NCBI RefSeq assembly: GCF_900107275.1
Contig: NZ_FNPI01000023.1
Span: 27,675-91,674, forward strand
Direction: 5' to 3'
Length of the DNA: 64,000 nucleotides
Source: Evansella caseinilytica
GTDB lineage: Bacteria > Bacillota > Bacilli > Bacillales > Salisediminibacteriaceae
Shown here piece after piece: positions 18,584 to 28,192 of the stretch; position 1 is the stretch's first letter; every line of letters starts with the position of its first letter. Made by a program: the position numbers and the translations under genes. The notes under the pieces are model-generated. The model was not told the origin of the DNA. It saw only the letters and a program-made list of their open reading frames with translations, and did not search any database.

Positions 18584-18612
18584 TTGACATTTAAAAAAAT
18601 TGTGTGTAAAGT
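18584..18612 (+). promoter_or_regulatory. Promoter of the S-box/met operon
   Basis: Consensus TTGACA at 18584-18589, 17-base spacer, then TAAAGT at 18607-18612. Transcription would start about 35 bases before the riboswitch. Confidence 0.7.
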
Positions 18613-18653
18613 AGTTATCATATTCAGAGATGCTTGAACAACTTTATAACTAT

Positions 18654-18758
18654 TTCTTATCAAGAGAGGCGGAGGGACTGGCCCTGTGAAACCTCGGCAA
18701 CAGACTGTTTTCAGTTATTGTGCCAACTCCAGCAAGCTTTATGCTTGAAAGATAAGAA
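18654..18758 (+). ncRNA. S-box (SAM-I) riboswitch
   Basis: P1 is TTCTTATC (18654-18661) with GATAAGAA (18751-18758). Inside are the conserved AAGAGAGGCGGAGGGACTGG and GAAACCTCGGCAACAG, then TGCCAACTCC, and the P4-like AGCAAGCTTTATGCTT. The 3' arm of P1 (GATAAGAAGAG) can instead pair with CTCTTCTTA at 18785-18793, so SAM binding favours the downstream terminator. It controls metQ. Confidence 0.97.
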
Positions 18759-18780
18759 GAGACATATGATGGCTGTATTT

Positions 18781-18822
18781 AAACCTCTTCTTACTTTCAT
18801 TTAAGAAGAGGTTTTTATTTTG
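18781..18822 (+). terminator. S-box expression-platform terminator
   Basis: AACCTCTTCTT (18782-18792) pairs with AAGAAGAGGTT (18803-18813), then a T-rich tail. It overlaps the antiterminator pairing of the riboswitch. Confidence 0.95.
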
Positions 18823-18871
18823 CTTTTAAAATACAATCAAGAAATCACACAATGAAGGAGAGAAAAGTCAA

Positions 18872-19684
18872 ATGAAAAAATTTTTAACATTCGCAATCAT
18901 CAGTTTGTTATTCATTCTCACTGCTTGCGGGAGCGGGAAAGAAGGAGCCGGGAGTGAACTGCCGGAGGATAAATTAACCATCGGGGTTACCGCCGGACCA
19001 CATGAGCAAATTATGGAAAAAGTCAAAGAGCTGGCCGCTGAGGAAGGGTTGACGATAGATATACAAGTTTTTACCGAGTATGTTATGCCGAACGTTGCCC
19101 TGGATGAGGGAGAACTTGATGTAAACAGCTTTCAGCACAAGCCATATTTGGACAACTTCAAGGAGGAACGAAATCTGGATCTTATCGAAGTAGCCACAAC
19201 CGTCAACTTCCCAATGGGACTTTATTCTTCCAATGCAGCTGACGTTACGGACATCAAAGAAGGCGATAAAATCGGTTTGCCGAACGACCCGACAAACGGC
19301 GCCCGCGCATTGATCCTGTTCGAATCAGCAGGACTCATCACGTTGAAGGATGACGCCGGTGTCGCAGCAACCGTTCTCGACATAGAAGACAATCCGTTAA
19401 ACCTGGAATTCATTGAACTAGAGGCTTCCCAGCTTCCACGCCAGCTGGACGAATTGGCCGCTGCCGCCATCAACACCAACTTCGCCATTGAACACGGCTT
19501 CGTACCGACGGAGGATTCGATTTTCATCGAGCCGGCAGACTCGCCGTGGGTCAACGTCATTGCGGTACGAACAGAGAACAAGGATGATAAAGTCGTGCAA
19601 ACATTGATTGATATTTATCAGTCAGACGAAGTAAAGCAATTTATTGAAGAAACGTTTAAAGGCTCTGTTGTCGCTTCCTGGTAA
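18872..19684 (+). CDS. metQ: Methionine ABC transporter, substrate-binding lipoprotein MetQ
   Basis: 270 residues of the NlpA/MetQ family. A lipoprotein signal ends in LTAC (Cys about 19). Downstream, TIGVTAGPHEQIMEKVKEL, DEGELDVNSFQHKPYLD, INFPMGLY-like NFPMGLYS and KIGLPNDPTNGARALI are diagnostic. It binds methionine outside the membrane for the MetN-MetI importer. It is directly behind an S-box leader, so it is repressed when SAM is plentiful. Ribosome site AAGGAGAG. Unlike the common metNPQ order, it comes first, with a strong hairpin before metN. Confidence 0.95.
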   Translation: MKKFLTFAIISLLFILTACGSGKEGAGSELPEDKLTIGVTAGPHEQIMEKVKELAAEEGLTIDIQVFTEYVMPNVALDEGELDVNSFQHKPYLDNFKEERNLDLIEVATTVNFPMGLYSSNAADVTDIKEGDKIGLPNDPTNGARALILFESAGLITLKDDAGVAATVLDIEDNPLNLEFIELEASQLPRQLDELAAAAINTNFAIEHGFVPTEDSIFIEPADSPWVNVIAVRTENKDDKVVQTLIDIYQSDEVKQFIEETFKGSVVASW

Positions 19685-19741
19685 GGCCAAACCTATACAG
19701 GTTTCCGCAAAGTCCACTTAAGAAATAGCACATTGCTTCAG

Positions 19742-19781
19742 AGGTGTCTCAAAAGGTTGTATTTTCCTTTTAGAGACACCT
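19742..19781 (+). terminator. Strong hairpin between metQ and metN
   Basis: AGGTGTCTCAAAAGG (19742-19756) pairs with CCTTTTAGAGACACCT (19766-19781) with one bulge. The T run is short (TTCTG), so partial termination is likely, which would make more binding lipoprotein than ABC components. Confidence 0.6.
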
Positions 19782-19921
19782 TCTGATATATTCTCAACGA
19801 TAAAGCCGTAAAAACAGGAAACAGCTTGGCTGCCTTCTTGGAACGATCACCACACGGACAGCTTAGCGTTCGTTCACCATATATGCGATATTACACAGTT
19901 TGGAAATAAAGGGGTAAAACG

Positions 19922-20944
19922 ATGATTCAACTAAAAAAAATCTCAAAAACGTTTCATACCAAAACGAAAAAAGTCCACGCGTTAAAAAATGTCTCGCTTG
20001 AAGTAAAAAAGGGTGAAATATTCGGCGTGATCGGCTACAGCGGTGCCGGAAAAAGCACGCTGATCCGCTGCGTAAATTTGCTGGAAAAGCCAACGAACGG
20101 CGAAGTATACGTCAACGGCTCGAAGCTGAACACGATGTCTGCGGAACAATTAAGAGAAACGCGCAAAAAAATCGGCATGATTTTTCAAGGCTTTCATTTG
20201 CTTAAAACAGCCACGGTTTTTGACAACATTGCGATTCCGTTAAAGCTGACCGGCGTCCCGAAGCGCGAGATTCCAAATCGTGTCCAAAAATATTTAGCAG
20301 TCGTCGGCCTTGAGGATAAACAGGACGTCTATCCGGATCAGCTGTCAGGAGGACAAAAGCAAAGAGTAGCCATCGCCCGGGCGCTGTCCCACGAACCGGA
20401 AGTACTGTTAAGCGATGAAGCAACGAGCGCTTTGGACCCGGAAACAACCGAATCGATCCTTGATTTATTGGCAAAAATCAACCGGGAGTTCGGAATCACC
20501 ATTTTGTTGATCACTCACGAAATGCACGTTATTCAAAAAATCTGTGACCGCGTTGCGGTAATGGAAAACGGCGAGATCATCGAACAAGGAAACGTTATTG
20601 ATTTATACAGTGAGCCAAAACAGGCAACAACGAAGAAATTCATCAACAGCCTGTTCCCCAGCGATCTTCCTGATGAAACATTGAAGGAGCTACAAAAGCG
20701 AGGTCCGATTATTACGCTGACGTTTGTCGGCTCGTCTGCCGGCAAACCGGCGCTTTCCATGGCTTCCAAAAAATTCGATGTACACGCCAATATTTTATCC
20801 GGCAACATCATTCAACTGAAGGACAAGCCTTTCGGGAGATTGATCGCCCATCTCGAGGGAGAACCGGAGGAGACGAATAAAGTGAGACAGTTTTTAGCAA
20901 ACGAAGGTGTTCAAGTGGAGGAGGTGAGTTTCGATGATAATTAG
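19922..20944 (+). CDS. metN: Methionine ABC transporter, ATP-binding protein MetN
   Basis: 340 residues. ABC ATPase with Walker A GYSGAGKST, signature LSGGQKQRVAIARAL, Walker B VLLSDEAT and switch ITHEMHV. The C-terminal ~85 residues form the NIL regulatory domain that senses methionine in MetN proteins. It powers import with MetI. The start overlaps GGGGTAAAACGATG. It overlaps metI by 11 bases, so the two are translationally coupled. An S-box controls the upstream metQ; whether a separate promoter lies in the 237-base gap is not clear. Confidence 0.95.
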   Translation: MIQLKKISKTFHTKTKKVHALKNVSLEVKKGEIFGVIGYSGAGKSTLIRCVNLLEKPTNGEVYVNGSKLNTMSAEQLRETRKKIGMIFQGFHLLKTATVFDNIAIPLKLTGVPKREIPNRVQKYLAVVGLEDKQDVYPDQLSGGQKQRVAIARALSHEPEVLLSDEATSALDPETTESILDLLAKINREFGITILLITHEMHVIQKICDRVAVMENGEIIEQGNVIDLYSEPKQATTKKFINSLFPSDLPDETLKELQKRGPIITLTFVGSSAGKPALSMASKKFDVHANILSGNIIQLKDKPFGRLIAHLEGEPEETNKVRQFLANEGVQVEEVSFDDN

Positions 20945-21611
20945 TAAAGTCATTGCCTTTTTCGACAAGTGGGGAGATGTCATTTGGGAAGCGACGCTGG
21001 AAACCTTTCAAATGGGCTCCATCTCATTAATTATCTCTGTGATTATCGGCCTTCCTCTCGGTATTTTGTTAGTGTTGACCCGGCCGGGAAAAAGCCTGGA
21101 AAACAAATATATTCATTTTCTTTTAAACATCCTGATCAACATTATTCGTTCGATACCATTTATTATTTTACTGTTCTTATTATTGCCTTTTACAAAGTTC
21201 ATTGTCGGAACGTCCATCGGTGTCAAAGGTGTCATTGTACCGCTCGTGGTATATACGGCGCCTTATATTGCCCGTCTAATGGAGTCGGCTTTACTGGAAG
21301 TGAACCGCGGCATTCTTGAAGCCTATGAAGCGATGGGAATCAAAACGAAGGACATCATCTGGCACGTCATGGTAAGAGAAGCGCGGCCGTCAATCATTCT
21401 CGCCCTAACGATCGCGATTATCGGTCTCATCGGAGCGACAGCCATGGCCGGACTGGTAGGCGCAGGCGGATTGGGGGATGTGGCGTACCGCTTCGGTCAT
21501 TTACGATATGAACTGGATGTTATGTATGTGTCGATCGTACTCTTAGTCGTTCTTATTCAGGTGATACAATCCATTGGTAATCACTTAGCCGCTTTGTTGA
21601 AAAAAGATTAA
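20934..21611 (+). CDS. metI: Methionine ABC transporter permease MetI (MetP)
   Basis: 225 residues with about five membrane helices and the BPD permease EAA loop EAYEAMGIKTKDIIWHVM. The N-terminal WEATLETFQMGSISLIIS and AGLVGAGGLGDVAYRFG blocks are typical of MetI. Ribosome site GGAGGAGGTGAG lies inside the end of metN. It is the last gene of the met block. Confidence 0.95.
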   Translation: MIISKVIAFFDKWGDVIWEATLETFQMGSISLIISVIIGLPLGILLVLTRPGKSLENKYIHFLLNILINIIRSIPFIILLFLLLPFTKFIVGTSIGVKGVIVPLVVYTAPYIARLMESALLEVNRGILEAYEAMGIKTKDIIWHVMVREARPSIILALTIAIIGLIGATAMAGLVGAGGLGDVAYRFGHLRYELDVMYVSIVLLVVLIQVIQSIGNHLAALLKKD

Positions 21612-21701
21612 ATAACAACTTTTTAAAATCTACACTGAAAAGTTCGGAAAGCCGGCTAGCCGGGCAAACAGCTTCCGCTTTTCTTACAAGGAGGAATTCA
21701 T

Positions 21702-22835
21702 TTGACTGCTCCTGTTTCAGCAGATGACCGCCCAATTATTAGAATCGAAGACTGGGAAGCACTGGCCGAACAAACGCTTCCCAAAGGGGCTTTTGATTAT
21801 GTCCACAGCGGGGCCGGCGCCGAAGAGACATTAAGAAAAAACGAGCGCGCCTTTCAGCAATGGGATTTGCTGCCGAAAATACTCACAAACGTGGAAAACG
21901 TAAATTTGGGTATCAATCTGTTGAATCGGCAACTGCCGACACCGTTGCTTTTGGCTCCGGTGGGCTTTCAGACGGTCGTTCATCCGGAGGGCGAACTCGC
22001 ATCCGCTCGAAGTGCAGCCGGTTTAGGCATCCCATATATTACGAGCACCGTTTCCTCCTTTTCGCTGGAGGATATCAGCGCAGTCATGGAGAACGTGCCG
22101 CGATACTTTCAATTATATTGGCCGAATGATGAGGAAGTCGCCGCAAGCTTCGTAACGCGCGCGGAAGCAGCCGGCTACGATGCCATCGTTCTGACGGTGG
22201 ATACGGCGTTATTAGGATGGCGGGAAAAGGATTTACAAAACCGCTACTTCCCAATGCAGACAGGAGCCGGAACCGCCAATTTCGTGACGGACCCGGTGTT
22301 TCAGCAAAAATACAATCCGTCAGGCTTGCTGACACAGGAAGAGTTAACAGCGGAAATCAAAAAGATTTTGTTAAACCAAAGCTTGACGTGGGAAAAAATA
22401 GCATGGCTGCGACAGCAAACATCGCTGCCAATACTTTTGAAAGGAATTATTCATACGGAAGACGGAAAAAAAGCCGTTGCGTATGGAGCAGATGGCATCA
22501 TTGTCTCCAACCACGGTGGAAGGCAGCTGGATGGGGTCCGTAGTTCCCTTAATGCCTTGCCTTTCATTAGTAAGGAAATTCAAGGGGAAATTCCGATCTT
22601 GTTTGACAGTGGCATCCGACGAGGCCCGGATATCCTCAAGGCAATCGCTCTCGGTGCAGATGCCGTCATCATCGGCCGTCCGTACGTTTACGGCTTGACG
22701 CTTGGGCAAGCCGGTGTAACAGCCGTGTTGACAAACTTACTCCACGATCTTGAAACAAGCCTTGCATTGACGGGAACCGCCTCGCTTTCCGACATTGACG
22801 GCAGTCTTATCGCCAGAACCGGCAACAGCCAATAG
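21702..22835 (+). CDS. FMN-dependent alpha-hydroxy-acid oxidase (lactate 2-monooxygenase/oxidase type)
   Basis: 377 residues, TIM-barrel FMN enzyme of the lactate oxidase, glycolate oxidase and cytochrome b2 family. Key parts: FDYVHSGAGAEETLRKN, LLLAPVGFQTVVHPEGE, SNHGGRQLDGV with the catalytic histidine, and FDSGIRRGPDILKAIALGA. An unusual insert, YWPNDEEV to GTANFVTDPVF, fits lactate 2-monooxygenase-like members. It oxidises a small 2-hydroxy acid such as L-lactate with O2. Start is TTG at 21702, with AAGGAGGA six bases before. It is probably monocistronic, ended by the hairpin at 22868. Confidence 0.9.
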   Translation: MTAPVSADDRPIIRIEDWEALAEQTLPKGAFDYVHSGAGAEETLRKNERAFQQWDLLPKILTNVENVNLGINLLNRQLPTPLLLAPVGFQTVVHPEGELASARSAAGLGIPYITSTVSSFSLEDISAVMENVPRYFQLYWPNDEEVAASFVTRAEAAGYDAIVLTVDTALLGWREKDLQNRYFPMQTGAGTANFVTDPVFQQKYNPSGLLTQEELTAEIKKILLNQSLTWEKIAWLRQQTSLPILLKGIIHTEDGKKAVAYGADGIIVSNHGGRQLDGVRSSLNALPFISKEIQGEIPILFDSGIRRGPDILKAIALGADAVIIGRPYVYGLTLGQAGVTAVLTNLLHDLETSLALTGTASLSDIDGSLIARTGNSQ

Positions 22836-22867
22836 ATGTGAATCGCTTCATCATGACGTTTTTTATA

Positions 22868-22911
22868 AAGATGCAGCATAAAAGGAAAGCTCCCTTTGCT
22901 GCATCTTTTCG
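22868..22911 (+). terminator. Terminator of the alpha-hydroxy-acid oxidase gene
   Basis: AAGATGCAGCA (22868-22878) pairs with TGCTGCATCTT (22897-22907), followed by TTCGTGTTTTTT. Confidence 0.88.
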
Positions 22912-23106
22912 TGTTTTTTCGCACGGTGATTGCCGCACTTCCACCAGCGTTCGATTTAGCGATAAGAACATCCTCGAGCAAAACAGCTTTGACGAGCTGT
23001 ACGCATACAAAAGAAGTTTTTTTCACCGATTAAAATTGTTGGAACAGGAATGACGGACAAATTGCAGGTAAAAGTGTTTTTTTCAAATAACAATAGCCCC
23101 AAAAAT

Positions 23107-23130
23107 AAAGGTTACGAAAACACAGCCTTT
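23107..23130 (-). repeat. Dispersed AAAGGCTGT repeat, copy B
   Basis: The minus strand runs from AAAGGCTGTG through TTTTCGTAACCTTT; it matches the copies at 8222, 14318 and 52444. Confidence 0.55.
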
Positions 23131-23246
23131 GTAGCGCCGCCATAGGCAAATCCATTCAGCGAATAGTCACACAATTGACACATTTTTTTCTATAGGGTAA
23201 TATTTTTTATGGAAAATAACACTTTGATGAAATCAGGCAATGACTG

Positions 23247-23276
23247 TGTATGTTCAAAAGGATAAATGAACATACA
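23247..23276. repeat. Inverted repeat before the isocitrate dehydrogenase gene
   Basis: TGTATGTTC at 23247-23255 and GAACATACA at 23268-23276 are perfect inverted arms around 12 bases. It is a short variant of the GTGTTTGTTC family and lies 33 bases before the gene. Confidence 0.6.
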
Positions 23277-23309
23277 GTAAAAAACATCTAAAGAAAAGGG
23301 GCGCTTCAC

Positions 23310-24773
23310 ATGAGTAGTAAACACCCGATAACTGTAGCCGTTGGAGATGGCATCGGACCGGAAATAATGGAGGCAACATTAAACATTCTCGATCGCGCAG
23401 GGGCGATGATTGAACCTGAGTTCATAGACATCGGAGAAAAGGTGTATCTTTCCGGCCAATCAGCCGGAATTGCGGACGAAGCATGGGAGTCATTACGGCG
23501 GACGAAAGTTTTTTTGAAGGCACCGATAACGACGCCTCAAGGTGGGGGCTATAAAAGCTTAAATGTCACGATTCGAAAATCTTTAGGTTTATATGCGAAT
23601 GTACGGCCGAATATTTCCTATGACCCGTTTGTCAAAACGAAGCATCCGGACATGGATCTCGTCATCATCCGGGAAAACGAGGAAGATCTGTATGCCGGCA
23701 TCGAGCATCAGCAGACTCCTGAAGTAGTACAGTGTCTGAAAATAATCTCACGTCCGGGATCTGAGAAAATCATTCGTTATGCGTTTGAATATGCTCGCAA
23801 AAATAACCGCAAAAAAGTAACCTGCTTTTCCAAAGATAATATTATGAAATTGACAGACGGACTTTTCCATAAAGTTTTCAAGGAAATCGCACAAGAATAT
23901 CCGGACATTGAAACAGAACATTGGATTATCGACATCGGCATTGCCAAAATTGCCGATACGCCGCAAGATTTCGATGTGATTGTCATGCCGAATTTATACG
24001 GGGATATCGCCTCCGACGTGGCAGCACAAATTTCAGGCAGCGTCGGCCTTGCAGGCTCCGCCAATATCGGAGATCAATGCGCCATGTTCGAAGCAATCCA
24101 CGGAAGCGCTCCTGACATTGCCGGCAAAGGCATTGCCAATCCATCTGGCCTGCTCCATGGAGCAATCATGATGCTTGTACATATCGGTCAACCGGAAGTT
24201 GCTGCACGTATTCATAATGCCTGGTTGAAAACGCTGGAGGACGGCATATATACCGGGGACATCGCCAAAGGTGGTCCTTCCGTCGGTACAATGGCATTTG
24301 CGGAAGCGGTGATCAGCAGGCTCGGTCAGGTACCGTCAGCTGCGGAACCGATTGTGTACAGTAATGAGAACGCACAGGAGGTTGTCCAGCCGCTAATGGC
24401 TCCGTTAGTAAAAGACCGGCCTAAATCAGATGTGGCAAGAGAGCTGGACGGAGTAGACGTTTTCTTATTTAACAACGCGCTGACATCAGATGAGATCGGC
24501 CAGCAACTGGAAGCCGTCGCCGGTCCCGAATTCAAGCTTGTGATCATCACAAATCGCGGGGTAAAGGTTTATCCAGGCGGATTTCCGGAAACATTCACCA
24601 CCGACCATTGGCGCTGCCGATTTCAATTGAGCGATGATAACAAGGCACCTTCCAACAAGGATATTACAAAGCTGCTAAATCGAATTCAGGAGGCAGGGCT
24701 CGATTGGATCAAAACAGAAAACTTGTATCGGTTTAACGGTGAACTCGGCTATTCGTTAGGTCAAGGACAATAA
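23310..24773 (+). CDS. icd: NADP-dependent isocitrate dehydrogenase, long C-terminally extended form
   Basis: 487 residues. The first ~340 residues are a complete ICDH/IPMDH fold: VAVGDGIGPEIMEA, NVTIRKSLGLYANVRP (substrate Ser and Arg residues), IIRENEEDLYAGIEH, MPNLYGDIASDVAAQ and FEAIHGSAPDIAGKGIANP. The last ~135 residues, after EPIVYSN, form an extra domain. This long architecture is what I know from Thermus and from Rickettsia/alphaproteobacterial enzymes; the common Bacillus Icd is about 423 residues and lacks it. It makes 2-oxoglutarate in the TCA cycle. ATG follows AAAAGGGGCG. An inverted repeat lies just upstream. It is not next to citrate synthase or malate dehydrogenase. Confidence 0.9.
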   Translation: MSSKHPITVAVGDGIGPEIMEATLNILDRAGAMIEPEFIDIGEKVYLSGQSAGIADEAWESLRRTKVFLKAPITTPQGGGYKSLNVTIRKSLGLYANVRPNISYDPFVKTKHPDMDLVIIRENEEDLYAGIEHQQTPEVVQCLKIISRPGSEKIIRYAFEYARKNNRKKVTCFSKDNIMKLTDGLFHKVFKEIAQEYPDIETEHWIIDIGIAKIADTPQDFDVIVMPNLYGDIASDVAAQISGSVGLAGSANIGDQCAMFEAIHGSAPDIAGKGIANPSGLLHGAIMMLVHIGQPEVAARIHNAWLKTLEDGIYTGDIAKGGPSVGTMAFAEAVISRLGQVPSAAEPIVYSNENAQEVVQPLMAPLVKDRPKSDVARELDGVDVFLFNNALTSDEIGQQLEAVAGPEFKLVIITNRGVKVYPGGFPETFTTDHWRCRFQLSDDNKAPSNKDITKLLNRIQEAGLDWIKTENLYRFNGELGYSLGQGQ

Positions 24774-24839
24774 CATGTTCACTGGTATCCGTTAAGCTAA
24801 GCAGTTTCTTCCCGCGGAGCATGAAGAGGCTTAGAAAGG

Positions 24840-24879
24840 GGCAATAAAGACAAGCGCAGTTGTCTTTATTGCCTATTTT
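24840..24879 (+). terminator. Terminator of icd
   Basis: GGCAATAAAGACAA (24840-24853) pairs with TTGTCTTTATTGCC (24860-24873), then TATTTTTG. The remaining bases to the next gene (24880-25126) hold no clear feature. Confidence 0.9.
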
Positions 24880-25126
24880 TGCTTTCTATTTGACATTGAA
24901 TGTAACAGATACATAAGTTTTACGCCTTAAGTCTTACTGCGATTTACACCCGGAGACAAATGTGCTGTGCGCAGCGCCAGCTTATAATGAACACACTGAG
25001 TTTTCTGCGGTAGTCCAAAATTTGCTAATTTTCATTTATTTTGCATCATATTCGAAATGCAACCCGTGGAACTGCAGCATCCTGCCGTTAGACAAACGCT
25101 ACTTATTGATGAAAGCTGGTGGAAAA

Positions 25127-28100
25127 ATGAATCTGATTAAGTTGATTGTGGAAAGAAAAATACTGATCGGTCTGACGGCTGTCCTAGTACTGATTGCAGG
25201 GGGATATGCTGTCCTGAAGCTGGATAAGGAACTGTTTCCGCCCATTGATTTGGACGCAGCATATGTAGAAATCCAGGCTGGGGAAATGTCCGCCATCGAA
25301 GTGGAACGGAATATCACCAATGTTATTGAAAACTCCATTTTGTCAGTCGACGGTATAGAAGGTGTTACTTCCACATCCGCTGTCGGCCGCAGCTCCTTAC
25401 AGGTAATGTTGGAAGAAGGCCGGGGCGACGAACTTTATCAAGAAGTACAGGCTGCCGTATCCGCAGCCGTCCCCGATATTTCCGGGATTGAAAATGTGGA
25501 AACGGGACAGTACGGCACAAATCAAAGCTATGAATTTTATATGGATATCTCCGACGGCAATATGCGGGAAATCACCGATTTTGCCAAAAATATTTTAAAG
25601 CCGCGATTGGAAGAGTTGCCGGAAGTGAGAGAAGTGAGTCTCGTCGGTACCGAAGAAAGTGAAATTACAATTACCTTTAACCGGAAGGAATTACAGGAAA
25701 GAGGCTGGCATGTCAGCGACATCATCGCGCTTATACAAGGAATGAACAGCGAAGCGACACTTGGAGAGCTAAGCAGTGAAACCGATTCGCCATCGTTGCG
25801 CTGGAACTCCCAGCTGGTATCCGTCGACGATTTAGAACGGCTAAAAATACCTGGTCAAGATGGATTTGTTGAATTGCAGGACATTGCCGACGTTTCTTTG
25901 CAGCCATTGCAGAGCTCATCGAACGTATATAAGAACGGCACGAAAGATTTTGTTTTCGTCCAGGTCGGCCGGACTTCCGACGTCACGCAAATCGATATGG
26001 CTGAAGCCATTCGTAATGAGCTGCAAGCGATCAGAGAGGAAGGCCTGGTGGATGGCTTTACGCTAAACGAGATGGTAGCTCAAGCGGATTATGTTCAGGA
26101 CTCCATTGACGGGGTGTCGAATAACATCGTCATCGGGGCCGCCATTGCCGTCGCCATCCTGCTGCTATTCCTGCACAATCTGCGGGCAACGTTTATCATT
26201 GCCTTGTCCATACCGACTTCTATTTTGTTAACCTTTGCGACGATGTGGTTGTTTGATTACAGCATTAATATCTTGACTCTTATCGGCCTCGGTTTAGGAA
26301 TCGGGATGATGGTGGATGCTTCCATTGTCATATTGGAATCTATATACAGGAAAAAACAGCAGGGACTCGCTGGTATGGAAGCCGTCGTTGCCGGAACGAA
26401 GGAAGTGGCTACAGCCGTCATTGCTTCAATGATGACAACGATCGTTGTTTTTTTACCAATCGGACTCATAGCGGGGGAAATGGGCCGGTTTGTTATGATT
26501 CTGTCAGCCGTCGTCGTCATTACCTTGCTGAGCTCGGTCATTGTTTCCTTTACATTGATCCCTGCGCTGGCGCAGCACTTTTTAAAGCTCGGGAAGCGGC
26601 ATTCCCCTGCGAAAGAGGGAAAGCTGCTGCAAGGCTATGCCGGGCTGATTTCCTGGATTGTGCGAAAAAAACGTCACAGTTTGGCAATCATGGCATTGTT
26701 TTTCCTAATGTTTGCTGGATCGTTGTTTTTAGTACAAAAAATTCCAATGTCCATCATGCCTGACATGTATAACCGTTATAATGAACTGGCGGTGGAGATG
26801 GAAACGGGAATTTCCGCGGCTGAAAAGGATGCGTTATTTGCCGAAATCAACGATTCCTTAATGAGCATCCAGGACGTGGAATCAAATTACGTTATGGATA
26901 ACGGTGACATGGCTTATTTAATCATCAACATGACGAAGGATGACGACATAACGAGAGAGCAACAGGATATTAATGAAGAGATCATGCGCTCATTGAGGGA
27001 GTTAAGTGAGGACCATCCGTTAACAAATGCGTACAGCATGATGGGCGATGGCGGCGGCGGATATCCGGTACAAATTCATGTGAAAGGCGACAGCTTCGAC
27101 CAATTACAGGCGATGGCGGATGAACTGGCGGAAGATTTGCAAGCTATCGACGGCATCGTCGGGGTAACAAACTCGATCGAACGGTCGGCCATCGAAGAAG
27201 TCGTTGAACTGAAGGAACAAGCGATGGAAGATGCGGGAGTATCCCCATTGGAAATGCAGCAACGGTTAAAAGAAGCATTTTTGGACATGCCAATTGGGGA
27301 ATTGACCGTTGACAACGAAAATGTCCCGGTGTTTGTAAAATGGGATGATCCGGTTGAGAAAAAGCAGGAGCTGTTGGATTTAACCGTACCAACCTTCACT
27401 GGCGAGAAAAAACTTTCTGACCTAATAAACATTAACAGTGTCGACATTCCGAACGAAATCAAGCATACAGACGGCGAACGGTATATTTCGATTTCAGCCG
27501 ATATTGAAGAAAAGGATTTAGGTACGATAAACCGGGAAGTGCAGCAGCTGCTTAACAGCTATGACGCGCCGAGCGGCTACAGCCTTTCCCTGTCCGGCGA
27601 CCTTGAACAGCAGCAAGAGTTAATGAATGAAATGCTGCTCGTCTTAGGAATTGCGATTTTCCTCGTGTACCTTGTCATGGCGGTGCAATTTAACCATTTG
27701 ATCCATCCGGTCATTGTCATGTCGGTGATTCCGATGACGATTGTCGGGGCGATTCTCGGTTTATTCCTCACGCAGATGGAACTGAGTCTCATGTCGGCGA
27801 TGGGAATTGTCATGCTGATCGGAATTGTCTTAAACAACGCGATCCTGTTGATCGATCGTACAAACAAGCTGCGCAAGGAAGGGCTTTCGGTGCAGGACGC
27901 ATTAATCGAAGCCGGGAAAAATCGCATTCGTCCAATCTTCATGACAACGTTGACGACTTCCGGGGGCATGCTGCCGTTGGCGATTGCCTCCGGAACTTCC
28001 GGCAATTACCAGGCGCCGATGGCAACGGTAATTATCTCCGGGTTATTGTTTGCAACCTTTATCACGTTGCTGTTGATTCCTGCTGTATACAGAATTTTTT

Positions 28101-28192
28101 CTTCCATCGGCAACGGGTTGCGATTTTCGAGTAAACGCAGCAACGGGCAACCCATCGAGGTTGACAACGCGCAAGCGGAAGAAGCAAGCTGA
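25127..28192 (+). CDS. RND-type exporter (SwrC/HAE-like)
   Basis: About 1021 residues with the RND layout: helix 1, a large extracytoplasmic loop, helices 2-6, a second loop, helices 7-12. Helix 4 carries GMMVDASIVILES, with the conserved charged residues, and TSGGMLPLAIASGTSGNYQAP is near the end. It resembles Bacillus SwrC/YerP, proton-driven exporters of surfactants and other amphiphiles, or MmpL-like proteins. No membrane-fusion partner is beside it, as usual in Gram-positives. The ATG at 25127 is preferred since the first helix follows at once; a GGTGG site lies close upstream, and an ATG at 25109 is also possible. Substrate is unknown. Confidence 0.88.
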   Translation: MNLIKLIVERKILIGLTAVLVLIAGGYAVLKLDKELFPPIDLDAAYVEIQAGEMSAIEVERNITNVIENSILSVDGIEGVTSTSAVGRSSLQVMLEEGRGDELYQEVQAAVSAAVPDISGIENVETGQYGTNQSYEFYMDISDGNMREITDFAKNILKPRLEELPEVREVSLVGTEESEITITFNRKELQERGWHVSDIIALIQGMNSEATLGELSSETDSPSLRWNSQLVSVDDLERLKIPGQDGFVELQDIADVSLQPLQSSSNVYKNGTKDFVFVQVGRTSDVTQIDMAEAIRNELQAIREEGLVDGFTLNEMVAQADYVQDSIDGVSNNIVIGAAIAVAILLLFLHNLRATFIIALSIPTSILLTFATMWLFDYSINILTLIGLGLGIGMMVDASIVILESIYRKKQQGLAGMEAVVAGTKEVATAVIASMMTTIVVFLPIGLIAGEMGRFVMILSAVVVITLLSSVIVSFTLIPALAQHFLKLGKRHSPAKEGKLLQGYAGLISWIVRKKRHSLAIMALFFLMFAGSLFLVQKIPMSIMPDMYNRYNELAVEMETGISAAEKDALFAEINDSLMSIQDVESNYVMDNGDMAYLIINMTKDDDITREQQDINEEIMRSLRELSEDHPLTNAYSMMGDGGGGYPVQIHVKGDSFDQLQAMADELAEDLQAIDGIVGVTNSIERSAIEEVVELKEQAMEDAGVSPLEMQQRLKEAFLDMPIGELTVDNENVPVFVKWDDPVEKKQELLDLTVPTFTGEKKLSDLININSVDIPNEIKHTDGERYISISADIEEKDLGTINREVQQLLNSYDAPSGYSLSLSGDLEQQQELMNEMLLVLGIAIFLVYLVMAVQFNHLIHPVIVMSVIPMTIVGAILGLFLTQMELSLMSAMGIVMLIGIVLNNAILLIDRTNKLRKEGLSVQDALIEAGKNRIRPIFMTTLTTSGGMLPLAIASGTSGNYQAPMATVIISGLLFATFITLLLIPAVYRIFSSIGNGLRFSSKRSNGQPIEVDNAQAEEAS

